From the NCBI GenBank assembly GCA_002917775.1, contig KZ627157.1, positions 1,243,482 to 1,307,481 of the forward strand: a DNA stretch of 64,000 nt. The letters run 5' to 3'. The notes beneath the pieces are model-generated. The model ran no database searches, was not told the origin of the DNA, and worked only from the letters and a program-made list of their open reading frames with translations. The DNA comes from Glaciozyma antarctica PI12 (lineage: Eukaryota > Basidiomycota > Microbotryomycetes > Kriegeriales > Camptobasidiaceae). The position numbers and the translations under genes were made by a program. Shown piece after piece: positions 33,840 through 44,800 of the stretch (positions within the stretch are counted from its first letter, which is position 1; the number at the start of each line of letters is the position of its first letter).

Positions 33840-36800
33840 CTACCCCTCCAGCAGCTCAACGACCTTCGCCTGGACGTCGGCAGGAATGTCGATCGACGCT
33901 CCTCCCGGCATCGCAGAGACGTACGTCTTGAGCGTTTGAGCGATGGGGCGCTGGAGGGAGGGGGAGAGGTCCTCAGCTTGGAGGGCTGCGACGAGGCACT
34001 TGAGGACGTGGTGCGCGACGTCGGACGTGGGCGAGACGCTCGGGTGTCCGCTGGAGGTAGTGCATCAGCGGGATAAGAGGAAGGAGGTTGAGAAGGACGT
34101 ACCGTGCGATGAGTTCCATGAGAAGGGTGTTGGCGGGAGTCATCTCCTCGCCGTCGACGAGGACGGGGAGGGTGAGTACCCAGCGCGAGAGCAGGCCGTT
34201 GGTGCCGAGCTTTGCGCTGTCTCCGAGACTCCTGATAACCTTGCTCACTGCGAAAACTAGGTCAGAACCGCAGCCGCGCCGACAAAACGAAGGACGACTC
34301 ACGAGCACTGATGGCGTTGTCGCGCGCCGAGAGCATCGCGTTGTCGTCCATGTCGATTGGTCCGATACTGCCGAAGAGCGGCTCGATGGCAGCGACAGCA
34401 AAGTTGGCAAAGGCAGCAGGAGCCGTCTCAGCTGCGTTCCCAACGGCGTAGGCAGCGATCCTCCTCGTCGCGGGATCTGCGAGCGAAAGAGATCAGCGTC
34501 GTCCTCACGGATTCAGAAACGAAAAGGCACGCACCGAGGTCCGAAACGGCGACGAGGACGCGGTCGAGGTAAGGACCGACGAGCGCCGGCGACGCCTCTC
34601 CAGTCGACTGGATGATATCGCTGAAGAGCTTGAGGGCAAAGTACGTCGGCGCCTCGCTCGTCCCCGACATCAACCCAAGGAACGGCAAGATGGGCTGAAT
34701 AGGGAACGCGGCTCCCTCCGCACGAAGAAGGTTGCGGAGCGCGTTCTGCATCGCCGAGAAAACCTGCGCATCCTCCTCGACCGCCTCGCTGAGTTCCTGC
34801 ACATCATCCTCGTCCACCTCTCCCTCCGCCATGCGCTCTCGCTCCCGCCGAGAAAGCATTGTGAGCTGCGCCTCGATCGCCTTGATGAAGCGATCGCGGT
34901 GGGCGGGGGCGAGGCAGCCAGGGAGGCTGAAGTAGGAGGAGGACCAGGAGGCGATGAGGACGGCGAGGATGGTCGAATCGGTTTCGGAGGCGATGACTTC
35001 GGTGAAGGCGTCCGAGACGGCGTTGAGGATCAATTGGCGCTGGTCGAGGGGAATGTCTTGCTTCGAGAGTCCTGCGCAAGGTGGCGCATCAGATTGTAGC
35101 GACGCGGCGGAGAGAGCGAGACGAACCTAGGATCGAAACGGCGATGAGAGCAGCCGCACCCTCGCGAACTCCAACGTGGAAGTAGAACTGCACACCGTAT
35201 CAGTCCCCGCTCCACCGCGACCGAAGCGAACGCACCTTGAGCAACGGCACCGCAACGTGCAGAACGCCCTGGAGCGTCTCAACGGGCAACGCCTCCCCAA
35301 TCGCCTGCACGAGAATAACGAGGTTCTGCACCGCCTCCGCCTTCTCCTCCAACGCCGTCGTCCTAATCGCCACCACATCACCATTCATCTCAATCGTCTC
35401 CCACTCATCATCGTCCTCCTCCTCCTCGCTCCCCCCAATCGTCATATCAGGCTTCCTCTGCGCCTCCTCGATCAACCGAGGGAACACGTCCATGACATAC
35501 GGCGCGAACGCCTCGGGTCCAACGACTTCGGCGAGCTGGGCGTACGCCCCGAGGAGGTATCGCTCCGTCTCGTCGTCGTCCTCTGCAATCGTGGATTGGA
35601 GGTGCTGAAGCGCTGAGAGGAGGCGATTGGCGTCGGGAGCAAAGACGGAGGAATGAACGGCGGCGGCGATGGTGGAGGCGCAGTCGAGGGCTTTGGCGCG
35701 GAGGGATTGGAGGGAGGGGTCGGTGCCGGTTTCGAGGAGGTTGATGAGCTGGGGCATGATGCTGGCGTAGAGCTGTGGAAGGGGATCGTCAGCGTGCGTG
35801 CTGCTGGGAGAGGGAGAGGGAGGAACGAACCGGCGTGAAATCCTCTTCCATGCAACCCGCGAGAAGAGTCATCGCCTCGATAGCGTTCTGCTTGACGAAC
35901 GATGTCCCGTTCTCGAGTAGCCTAACGAGCTGAGCAAACACAGCGGGGAGAATAGGCTGTAGGGGACCCGCGTCGGCCGTCTGGAGGAAGTTGACGCACG
36001 CGGCGGCAGCGTAAGCTTGGAGACTTCGCACGAAGAGGTCAGGAGGAGGCCGATGTTGAGCCGGAGAAAGGACGTACCGAGGCTCGCGCTCGTTCGTGAC
36101 TCCCATGAGCGCCGTAAGGAGCTCCTGACCATGCTCATCCTGGATCGCACCATCGAGGTCGGTGCAGAGCTGTCCGGCAGCGTAGACAGCGGCATATCGC
36201 ACACGAGGGTGAGCGTCCTTCATCGCTTGAAGAATGAGGCTGTACAGTCGGGGTTCAGCGCAAGCTCGCAGGACGGCAGGGAAGAACGCACGGCATGATG
36301 AATTCGAGCTGCTGGAGGATCTGGTCGACGCAGCCTTCGGCGATGGAGGCGATTGCCGAGAGCGCCGCATGTCGTTGCTGCCATTGCTCAGATCCGAGAA
36401 GCGAGTTCATCTGCTGTACGAAAGGAGGAAAGACGACGTCGCCTGCGAGATTCCATCAGCCCAAGTTCAAACACTGATTCGCGCGCGAGAGGACCTACCG
36501 AGAGCCTGGGAAACCCTATCCAAAGCGCCCTCCGCGATGACGGCCATACTGTCATCGTCGCCGTCGTTGAAGTCCTCCGAGCGAAGCCAGTCTGGGTCTT
36601 CTTCGCGTTCGGCCATGATGGAGAGGAGAACGGGGATGAGCTTGTGTGGGAAGTCGGCGAAGCTCTTGGTCATCGAAGGGGCGGTCTCTGCGATACTGAG
36701 GAGGAGTCTGCGAAGCTCTTGATTAGCGAAATCGTGGGTGCTGTAGACGGACGGTAACGCACTCGAGGGCTGGCTGGCGGACGGTGTCGTCGAAGACCTC

Positions 36801-37788
36801 GGCAGAGGAGTAGGGCGAAAACGCGTAGGGTGAAGGGCTCAGGATCGAAAGGCAGAATCCGAGGATCGAGGAGAGGTGAGCCTTGAAGAGGCGGGAGGGA
36901 ACCTTGGGAGTTGAGGCGAGGTCGATGAGGGAGGCTTGGGCTTGAGTGAGGCGGGCCTCTGCGCGCTCGGCGGCAAGAGGAGGGAGAACCTGTGCGTTTC
37001 GAAAAGCTTAGCGGAGGCAGGGGAGAAGGAAGCGGGGAACGCACGTCGAGCATGATGGGGATAAGAGGGGAGTACTGGTCCATTCCTTGAGGCTCGGTAC
37101 CCTTGAGAAGTGAGACGGCGGCAGTCAAAGCAGCGAGATTGACGCCAGTGCTCGAGTCGCGCAAGCCTGCGGAGAGTCCCTGGATGATGGAAGGCGTGGG
37201 CTCAGCCTCGAGGAGACTGGGGCACTCGGAGTAGATCCTGAAGGTCGCCTCTCGCAAGGCCAGCGCATCGGAGGCGTAGAGCTGCGAGAGGGCGGACGAA
37301 AGGGCAGGCCACGTTACTGTGGTTCAGGTTAGCTCCCGTTCCTCCCTCCAGCGCGAAGAGGAAGACGCACTGGCTCGTGCCAATCCTGCGCGCTCGACCT
37401 CTGCGATAACGTCGCAAATCACTCCCCGCTCCCGCTCCCTGCGCTGAGCCGACTGCGACAAGCACTCCAGCAGCGCGTTCTGCACGTTCGTCCTCGTCGC
37501 CTCCTCCACCAAGTCCCACACGTCTCGGGTAAGGGGGTTGCTCGCGTCCTGTCCAGCGATGGGGCGGAAGGCGAGTCGGCGGAGGAGGACAAAGGCGGAG
37601 GAACGGAGAGTTTCGTCTCCGTTGGTGGCTCCGATGGTAACGAGACCAAGGAGGACTTGGGAGGGCGACTGGGAGAGGAGGGTGGTGGAGAGGTAGTCCT
37701 CAGCGGCCTTGCGCTCGTCGCCGGCCGAGGTGAGCTGCTCAAGCGTGTGCACAAGCGATGAGAGGAACTCGGCGGAAGGGGAGGCCAT
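33840..37788 (-). CDS. Importin beta-3 family karyopherin (Kap121/IPO5)
   Basis: HEAT-repeat importin starting MASPSAEFLSSLVHTLEQL. Visible blocks are AHPRVRYAAVYAAGQLCTDL, a LQAYAAAACVNFL repeat, FVKQNAIEAMTLLAG, then the family-specific acidic stretch EEEEDDDEWETIEMNG directly followed by DVVAIRTTALEEKAEA, as in Kap121/RanBP5. The C-terminus ends VQAKVVELLEG. It imports ribosomal proteins and histones into the nucleus and binds Ran-GTP. About eleven small introns are present. Kap123 (IPO4) is the nearest alternative; the W-E-x-I/V-x-x-N/Q-G-x-x-x-A-I signature favours Kap121. Confidence 0.88.
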
Positions 37789-38544
37789 CGTGAGGGTTCT
37801 ATCGCGCTTGCGTTAGCTTGGGAGGGAACGTGGGTAGGGAGGTGCTCTGAGCTCACCTTTTTTTTTCTAGGCGCGTGCAAGGGGAGTTGCTGGGGCCGGA
37901 GGAGAGGACTGAGGGTTGCTGTGCTGATAAGTGCTTCTATGTCGTTGCTGTGGTTGAGCTGAGCTGAGTGCGGGCGTGGCGGGGAGTGGAGAGAGGACAA
38001 GAGGAGTTCGCGCCGAGGAGTTTGAGCTCCTTCCCTTCCTTCCCTCCCCTTGAAAGCTGAACGGCTGCTGGAATCACTTTGATATGCTCTCAGGGTACGG
38101 CCACGGTGCCAGGCGCGCGTAGGACGAGAATAGCCTCGTTGCTGCCGCTCCTGTGCTCCATGTTCAGTGATCCTCCTTCGGGGGTACCTCGTTCGTTCTG
38201 CGGCTTGACAGGAGCCATGCGCTTGGGTAGAACTGCAGTGAGGTAGACTCTGCCCTCTAAAGAAAGTCGCGCTCAGCTGGCAGCTGCTGGCTTGAGGCGA
38301 CCAGCACACCAGCACCACCCGTCCTCGACTGCTTCCAGCTGGTGGCTCTGCCACTTGGGAACTCCTCTCTTTCTCCTCTCCCGTTGCCCATTGCCTCCTG
38401 AAGCTGGTACTGGCGCTTGTTTACCTTTGCTGAGCTTGTTGACCGGCTACTTCGACCGCATAGGCCTTCTAACCTCTTCGCCTTCTCCCGCCGACTGAGC
38501 AGTTCTTCCTATCGCGCAGGCTCTTCCAGACACCAAGTTCAGCC
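37789..38544. other. Divergent intergenic region
   Basis: About 750 nt between the importin start and the next plus-strand gene. Frames that overlap the importin start region and run antisense to it are shadows. No clear gene or repeat. Confidence 0.4.
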
Positions 38545-39507
38545 ATGTCTGCTCAGGGTTAGCTCCTAGCACCTGGTACGCAAGCCCACCAGCTGACCCT
38601 GAGCTCCCTCCACAGCTCCCTCGATCCCCGCCTCCTCTCCCGCCGGCTCAGCTGCCCCCAGCGACGGCGACTCGATCTCGTTCCACATCTTCTACGCCAG
38701 CCTCTTCTCGGACGACAAGATCATCACTCTCACGGGCGAGCGTTCCCCAGTCGAGTGCGTCCTCCTGAGCTACACGCACGTGCTAGCTAACCCGCCGCCG
38801 TACTAGGTACTACCTCGAGAGCGCCTGCCACGACGATTTCTGGAAGCTCGTCCTCTACTTCAAGGCCAAGTACGGCCGCGTGGTTATGAAGATCAAGAAG
38901 CCTAAGGAGAGCGATAACTTCAAGCTTGTGGCCCCGGACGGTTGGAGCACGACGCTCGCGAGGACGGGGTTCTTTAGTGATGCGAGGACGTTTGAGGGGG
39001 ATCATGGGCAGCGGAAGTACAAGTGGAAGGCGGAGGGATGGTTCTGGTGGAAGACTTATGAGGTGAGTTCGCGGAGGAGGGCGGAGGGCGGTAGCTGATG
39101 AGCTCCTGCAGTGCGTGGATGAGGAGGGGAACGTCGCGGCTACGTGGACAAACGACGTGCTGTCACTCATCAAGCATTCTCATCTCTGTATCAACGCCGT
39201 ACGTACTGCTCCAGCCTCAGCACGAGCTCAACTGATCTGGCATCCCTCCCTCCTCTTCCTCTCTCATCGCCTGCTCCGACGCCATCTTCTCTCGAATCCG
39301 TCCCACGCACAGGCGTATAAGAAAGATGCCGAGTTCATCCTCGCCACAGCCCTAGCCAACGACGGTACGTCCTCATTCGCACCCTCGCCGCTCTCCCTTC
39401 TGACGCCCCTTCGTCTCACAGAATGGCACCACGACGCGCATGCTGGCAGCGAGCCTTGTGAGGTTACGGTTGCGCCGGAGGAGTTGGATGATACTACGGA
39501 CCTTTGA
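38545..39507 (+). CDS. Uncharacterised fungal protein (DUF6593-like?)
   Basis: Exon 1 is ATG-TCT-GCT-CAG-G. After splicing it reads MSAQAPSIPASSPAG, then a beta-rich domain: ISFHIFYASLFSDDKIITL, DDFWKLVLYFKAKYG, a charged turn, HGQRKYKWKAEGWFWWK and EEGNVAATWTNDVLSLIKH. An acidic tail ends DDTTDL. The pattern (short N-terminal tail, one antiparallel-beta domain with YKWK/W strands) reminds me of the fungal DUF6593 fold, but I cannot confirm it. Five exons keep frame and third-position C/G bias is strong, so the gene is real. Function unknown. Confidence 0.6.
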
Positions 39508-39762
39508 GCAGGAGCACCCAAGGAACGCTTCGCCTTTTTTCGATGTTGTAAACAGATACTTTGCGTCGTTTTTTTGCTCGTTTCTCGCTTGCCTTTGCTG
39601 GGCTTTGAAGATGGACAGCGATGTCGCGTTCCGTTAGACGGGGTCGACATTTTCAAGCGAACCAAAACGAGAGTCGGACGTCGGACGTCGAAGGGAGGCC
39701 CCGTGCACCCAAATCCTCGACGCGTTCACGGCTCTTCCTCCTGCCCCTCACTCGCGCTCAGG

Positions 39763-40004
39763 ATGGTGCCCCAGCTCCCAGCAGAGACTCTATACGATAT
39801 CTTCGGTACGTCTCTTAAGCCCTGCTCAGTCCGCTGCTAACGCCCACCACAGAGCAAGTCGCAAACGATTCCGACGAGATCTCCGAAGCTCAACAGGGTT
39901 ACCTCGCCGTCCTCGCCAGCTGCAGTCACACCATCAACGAGATCATCACGAAGCTGCTTTACGAGCGCCCTGTTCTGGTCGGCAGTGAGGCGGCGAGCGC
40001 TTAG
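39763..40004 (+). pseudogene. Truncated F-box paralogue (5' fragment)
   Basis: ATG at 39763 gives MVPQLPAETLYDIF. An intron (39806-39852) in exactly the same place and phase as in the gene at 32205-33668 is followed by EQVANDSDEISEAQQGYLA and TKLLYERPVLVGSEAASA, then TAG at 40004. The parent continues with FGRNW at this point. This is therefore a duplicated 5' end of that gene, on the opposite strand about 6 kb away, that lost the rest. A short functional protein cannot be excluded, because the fragment keeps an intact start, intron and frame. Confidence 0.7.
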
Positions 40005-40402
40005 GGTTAAAATTTGTTCATCAGTAATCGAGAGAAGCAGGGAAAGACGAGGGTTGTCGAGAGACGCTCGCTAGAAGGGAGATCATTCCGAAGACGACGT
40101 AGCTCGGCCTGATTGCGATCCTGTCCTTGCGAGTGGAAGCAGTACTGGATATAGCAGGTGGCTGTATTCTCGATACCGGAGATTGCGAACCAGGAGCCAA
40201 CGAAGCTCTGAATGGGGGGTCTGATGGCGCTCACGTAAGGCACCGTGTCGGATGAGAGGACGTTTCGGCGAAGCAGCGGACGCAGGGAGAGCGGAGAAGC
40301 AGCGCGGGAACACTGCGTCGGAGAAGCAGAAGGAAGCGAAAGCAGTACCGGGGTGCGAAATCGGCGATACATTGCGTCCCGCCCTCGCAGAGTTCAAGAC
40401 CT
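40005..40402. other. Unresolved region with coding-like minus frame
   Basis: The minus frame 40007-40372 contains the coding-like stretch PYVSAIRPPIQSFVGSWFA followed by CYIQYCFHSQGQDRNQ, with good codon bias, and ends at 40007. It could be the 3' end of the neighbouring minus-strand gene after an unidentified splice, or a remnant. I could not join it cleanly. Confidence 0.35.
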
Positions 40403-41722
40403 TCACCATTCGCGACCCCACGCAGCCTCGAGTTTCTCGCGCTGTGGGAGTTCATGCGAGCAGAAGAGCTCAGCGAATTCGAGAGCGAAACGCACCTTTT
40501 CCGCCAGATCAGCGTGCCTCTCCTTCGTTCCTTCGAGCTTCGCCTCGCTCGACAACTTGCTCTCCTCGTCAATCGCGCTCCGCAAGACCTCCACAGCTGA
40601 AAAGAACGCGCATCAGCCCACATCTCGCATCTTCGAAAGCGCAACAGAACTCACCGGCCTTCCTCTCCTCGTTGTCGGCTCCCATCTCCGCCACAATCAG
40701 CAACGCGAGCTGCGCTTGAAAGACCTCCTGCTCCAGCGCATGCCTCCACGCATACTCCTCGTCGTCGTCCCCCATTCCAGGCTTCAGCCCTTCGCTCTCC
40801 AAGACCCATCGTCCCGCTACAAAATGCTTGAGCTTGTCCTTGTCGTTGTCGTCAAGCAGCTCTGCCGCCTCGACGAGCCACCGAACGGCCCAAAGCACCA
40901 TCGTTCCCGCGTCGCCGTACTCGTCCTCTTCCTCCAGTCGGTTGCCCTGCCGCCTGTACCCTCCACTTGCGAGGTCGGCGTTCTCCTCGCCGCAGACCAT
41001 CGTCTCGAGTTGCTGCTGAGCTTCGAAGAGGTCACCCTTCTGCGTCGCCCAGACTGACTTAATGACGCCCCACCACACCATCGAGTAGTCGTTGTTGTCG
41101 GTGCTGAATCGACCCACCGTGTTCGCCCAGTAGTTCGTCGCCTCGTCCGACAGTCGCTCTGCTTCCGCAAGAAGAGCCCCCTCGTTCTCCTTCTCATCCG
41201 TCTTCCTATTTATCCTTCTTCCTATTTAGCCTTCTTCGTCGTCGTCTCCGTCTCAGGCGGATCCAGCCCCGCGAGGAGCGTACAGCATATCGACCCCATC
41301 ACTGAGAGCCAGAACCTGCTGTCGCACTGCTTCTCCCCTCCAATCTCGTGCCAGCGGTATTCCGACAAATCCTCAGCTCCAGCCTCCTCCTCGTCGTCGC
41401 TACAGCGTTCCAAGTAGCAGGAACGCGCTTTCCAGGACGCGGCGGCTTGACGAAGGTCTTTGACATCGGCGTAGAGAGTCGCGAGCTGCGTGGGGGTAGG
41501 GTCGGGGAGGGAGACGATGGGGAGGACGGAGGTGGTGAAGAGCTTGAAGAGGTCGTTGAGAGGGGTGCGAGGAGGGAAGGGTTGGCGGACGAGGGGAGCG
41601 GAGGGTTGCTGAGGCGGAAGAGGAGGGTCAGCTGTGCGTAGAGAGCTGCTCAACGCGCCGCTCACCTCGAGGACTGGCTCAGCCTTTCGCTTGGCCGACC
41701 TGGGGAGAGATTGACGAGACAT
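40403..41722 (-). CDS. Uncharacterised helical protein, frame interrupted
   Basis: Starts MSRQSLPRSAKRKAEP at 41722, divergent from VPS15 across about 80 bp. The first part has PRTPLNDLFKLFTTSVLPIV, an acidic DDEEEAGAEDLSEYRW segment and DSRFWLSVMGSICC. The second part, in another frame, has LSDEATNYWANTVGRFSTD, SMVWWGVIKSVWATQKGDLF and LAEKVRFALEFAELFCSHEL. The two parts meet at a 16-bp tandem duplication (41201-41232) that contains stops in every useful frame, and no splice donor is nearby. The TPR-like helical content vaguely recalls fungal translation-termination enhancer Ett1; this is weak. Its 3' end is uncertain. Confidence 0.45.
41201..41232. repeat. 16-bp tandem duplication
   Basis: TCTTCCTATTTATCCT is followed immediately by the same 16 bases with one change (T to G). 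It sits inside the minus-strand unknown gene and coincides with its frame break. Confidence 0.85.
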
Positions 41723-41804
41723 CGCTGGAGAAGGCGGAGAGCAAGAGAGGCGAACGACCACCGACTCGACTCAGCTCTCCTCCTTCCTCCCTCACACACT
41801 CAGC

Positions 41805-44800
41805 ATGGGGAACAGCCTTTCCACTGCTGCCTCGCGCGCAGCCTCTGGCGCCGATTCATTCCTCGGAGAGCTCGGCGGGGAGGTCCAGTACGAGAAGAGG
41901 TGCGGTCGAGTGGGGAGTTCAGGAGGTGGGGAGGGAAGCTGACGTCGCTCGTGGACAGTATGGGCACCTCAAGGTTCCTCAAGACTATCCGAGGAAAGCA
42001 CAGGGAGGGACTCCTAGTCGTCAAGGTGTTCGTCAAGCCGGATCCGAGCCTCTCTCTCAAGGCGATGCACCGGCGGCTCAGGTGTACGACCGCTTCTCTG
42101 GAGCACAGGAGAAGGGAGAGCTGATGGTGGGACCGCAGCGGAGAAGGAGGCGCTTACGGACTGTCCCAACGTGCTGGCGTACCAGCGCGTTCTCGAGACG
42201 GAGCGCGCGGGGTACCTGATGCGGGAATGGGTGGCGAGCAACCTGTACGATAGGATCAGGTACGTGCTGGATTAGCTTACTTGTGGGATTCAAAGACTTC
42301 GTTGGAGCTGGAGCTGACGAGGCTCCCGACAGCACACGGCCATTCCTCAGCTTGGTCGAGAAGCGGTGGATCGCTTTCCAGCTCCTCACCGGGCTCAAGC
42401 ATGCTCGAGACCGCGGCGTGAGCTCTCCCACCGCTCCAGGCATATCAAGTAGCTGACTAGCGGCTCCAAAGATCTCTCATGGCGACATCAAGACGGAGAA
42501 CATCGTCGTAACCTCCTGGAACTGGGTCTACCTCACCGACTTCGCCTCCTTCAAGCCCACCTTCCTTCCCCTCGACGATCCCTCCACCTTCTCCTTCTTC
42601 TTCGACACTTCTTCCCGCCGAACCTGCTACCTCGCTCCCGAGCGGTTCTACCCCGCCGATTCCGAGATTGCGAAGCGAAAGGAGAAGCTCGAGTTTGGGA
42701 AGCGCGATGGGAAGGTCACCGAGGCGATGGACTTATTTGCGTTGGGATGCGTGCTGGCGGAACTCTGGATGGAGGGGACACCGCCTTTTACGCTGAGCCA
42801 GCTGTTCAAGTACCGCGAGGGCGAGTACAGTCCTGAGCCGTACCTTGCGGAGATTGAGGACGTCGAGATTCGGGTGTGTTGAGTTCCTATCTCACCCTAG
42901 TAGATGGATACTGACGAGTGTGTGGACTTGCAGACCCTCATTCGAAGCATGATCTCTCTCGACCCCGCCCAACGCCTCACCTGCGACGAATACCTCAACT
43001 CGTACCGCTCCACCGCCTTCCCCAACATCTTCTACACCTTCCTGCACCCTTTTCTTTCCTCCTTGAACGACTACTCCACTCCTATCGTTCCCGCCCCTTC
43101 GACTCCGGCTGCCGGCACCGCCACTCCCACGATCGCAGGGCATGCAGGCGCGACGCTCAAGACGGACGCAGACGAGCGAGTGGAAAGGGTCTGGTCAGAG
43201 TGGGAGATGATCGCGAGGTACTTGGACGAGGGGGTCGAGAGGAAGGAGGATCGGAGACCTGAGGCGGCGGAGACGAGCAAGGCGGGAAGAGAATCCGTCT
43301 TCCCCGTCAAGCTGCACGTTCCCGGTCTTGAGGCGCAGATGGCGGAAGGTGGAGCGGCGGAGGGTGAGTTCCGCCGTGCGAATTCCCTGCGCACCCGCAC
43401 TGACATGGGTGGCGATTGCAGACGGACCGGCCCTCATCCTCCTCTCGCTGATCTGCTCCAACATCCGCAATTGCGCTCGCCCAGCATCCATCATTCGAGC
43501 TCTCGATATCCTTCTCGCCCTCAGTCGCTACCTCACCGACGAGACGAAGCTCGATCGCCTTGTTCCCTATCTCGTCGCGATTCTCCAAGATGACAATGCG
43601 AGCGTGCGGTCGGCCGCGCTCAAGACTCTCACTCAAACAGTTGGTCCTCCTCACTCTGGACTTGGCGAGCCTACTAATTCCTGCCTTCGCAGCTGACCCT
43701 TGTCTTGACCATCACTCCCTCCAACGCCTCCGTCTTCACCGAGTACATCTTTCCCAACACTCGACCCTTCACCACCGACGCCGAAGTCCTCCCTCGCACG
43801 ACATACGCGCAGTGTATCGCCCAACTCGCCCTGACGGCAGCTCAATTCGTCGAAATGACGGAGGCTATGAAGACGGAAGGAACGTTCAAGCTCGCGAACC
43901 TTCATGAGTTCGATGGCTCACCGTACGAGGTACGTCCCGCTCTCTTCCTTCCTTGAACGAAGCTGACGAATACATGCAGGCCAACTACGACACGAGTCTC
44001 CAAGAGCTTCAAGCCCACGTCCAAGAGCACGTCAACCCCCTCCTCAGCGACTCCTCAAGCGTCGTCAAGCGCACCCTCCTCTCCCACGTCGGCTCCCTTT
44101 GCACCTTCTTCGGACGCCTTCAAGCAAACGACGCGATTCTCGCGCACCTCGTCACGTATCTCAATACGCGGGATTGGCTCTTGCGGGACGCGTGGAACGA
44201 GAACGCTGTCCATGTCGCGAGCTGCGTCGGGTCAAGGAGTTTTGAGTATTGCATCTTGCCGCTGATCACGCTCAGTCTCGCTGGTGCGCACTTTCCTCCG
44301 AAACTGCAGACGTCGCTGACTTGGAATTTGTTCGGCAGACGCGGAGGAATCGGTCGTCGCGAGGGTACTGGCCACTTTGACGACGCTCGCCGAGCGACGG
44401 CTGCTCGCGAAGAGCAAGTTGTGGGAGCTCGTCTCGCAGATTACGGGCTTCCTTTGCCACCCGAACATCTGGATCCGCGAAGGTACGCCGCTTCGCGCCT
44501 GCCTACTCGCTTTCAGAAGCTGACGCACGGTCGGCAGCCGCTGCTGCGTTTCTTACGAGTACTTCGAAGCTCGTTGAGTCGACCGACCGATGGTGCATCC
44601 TCTACCCGACCATCAAGCGGCTCCTTCGCGCCGACGTCAAGGAGATCACCGAGCTTTCTCTCCTGGATAACGCTCGCGAACCGGTACGTCTTCTCGAGTC
44701 GCTTTGGAGGAGGCTGGGACTGATAAGCTCTCGCTGCAGCTCTCTCGCGTCATCTTTGAGGCTGCCGTTGCTTGGGCTGCGAGATCGGGCAAGTCAAACT

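Noticed and set aside
40001-40010. TTAGGGTTAA, telomere-like
   Set aside because: A single occurrence formed by a stop codon context; no repeat array.
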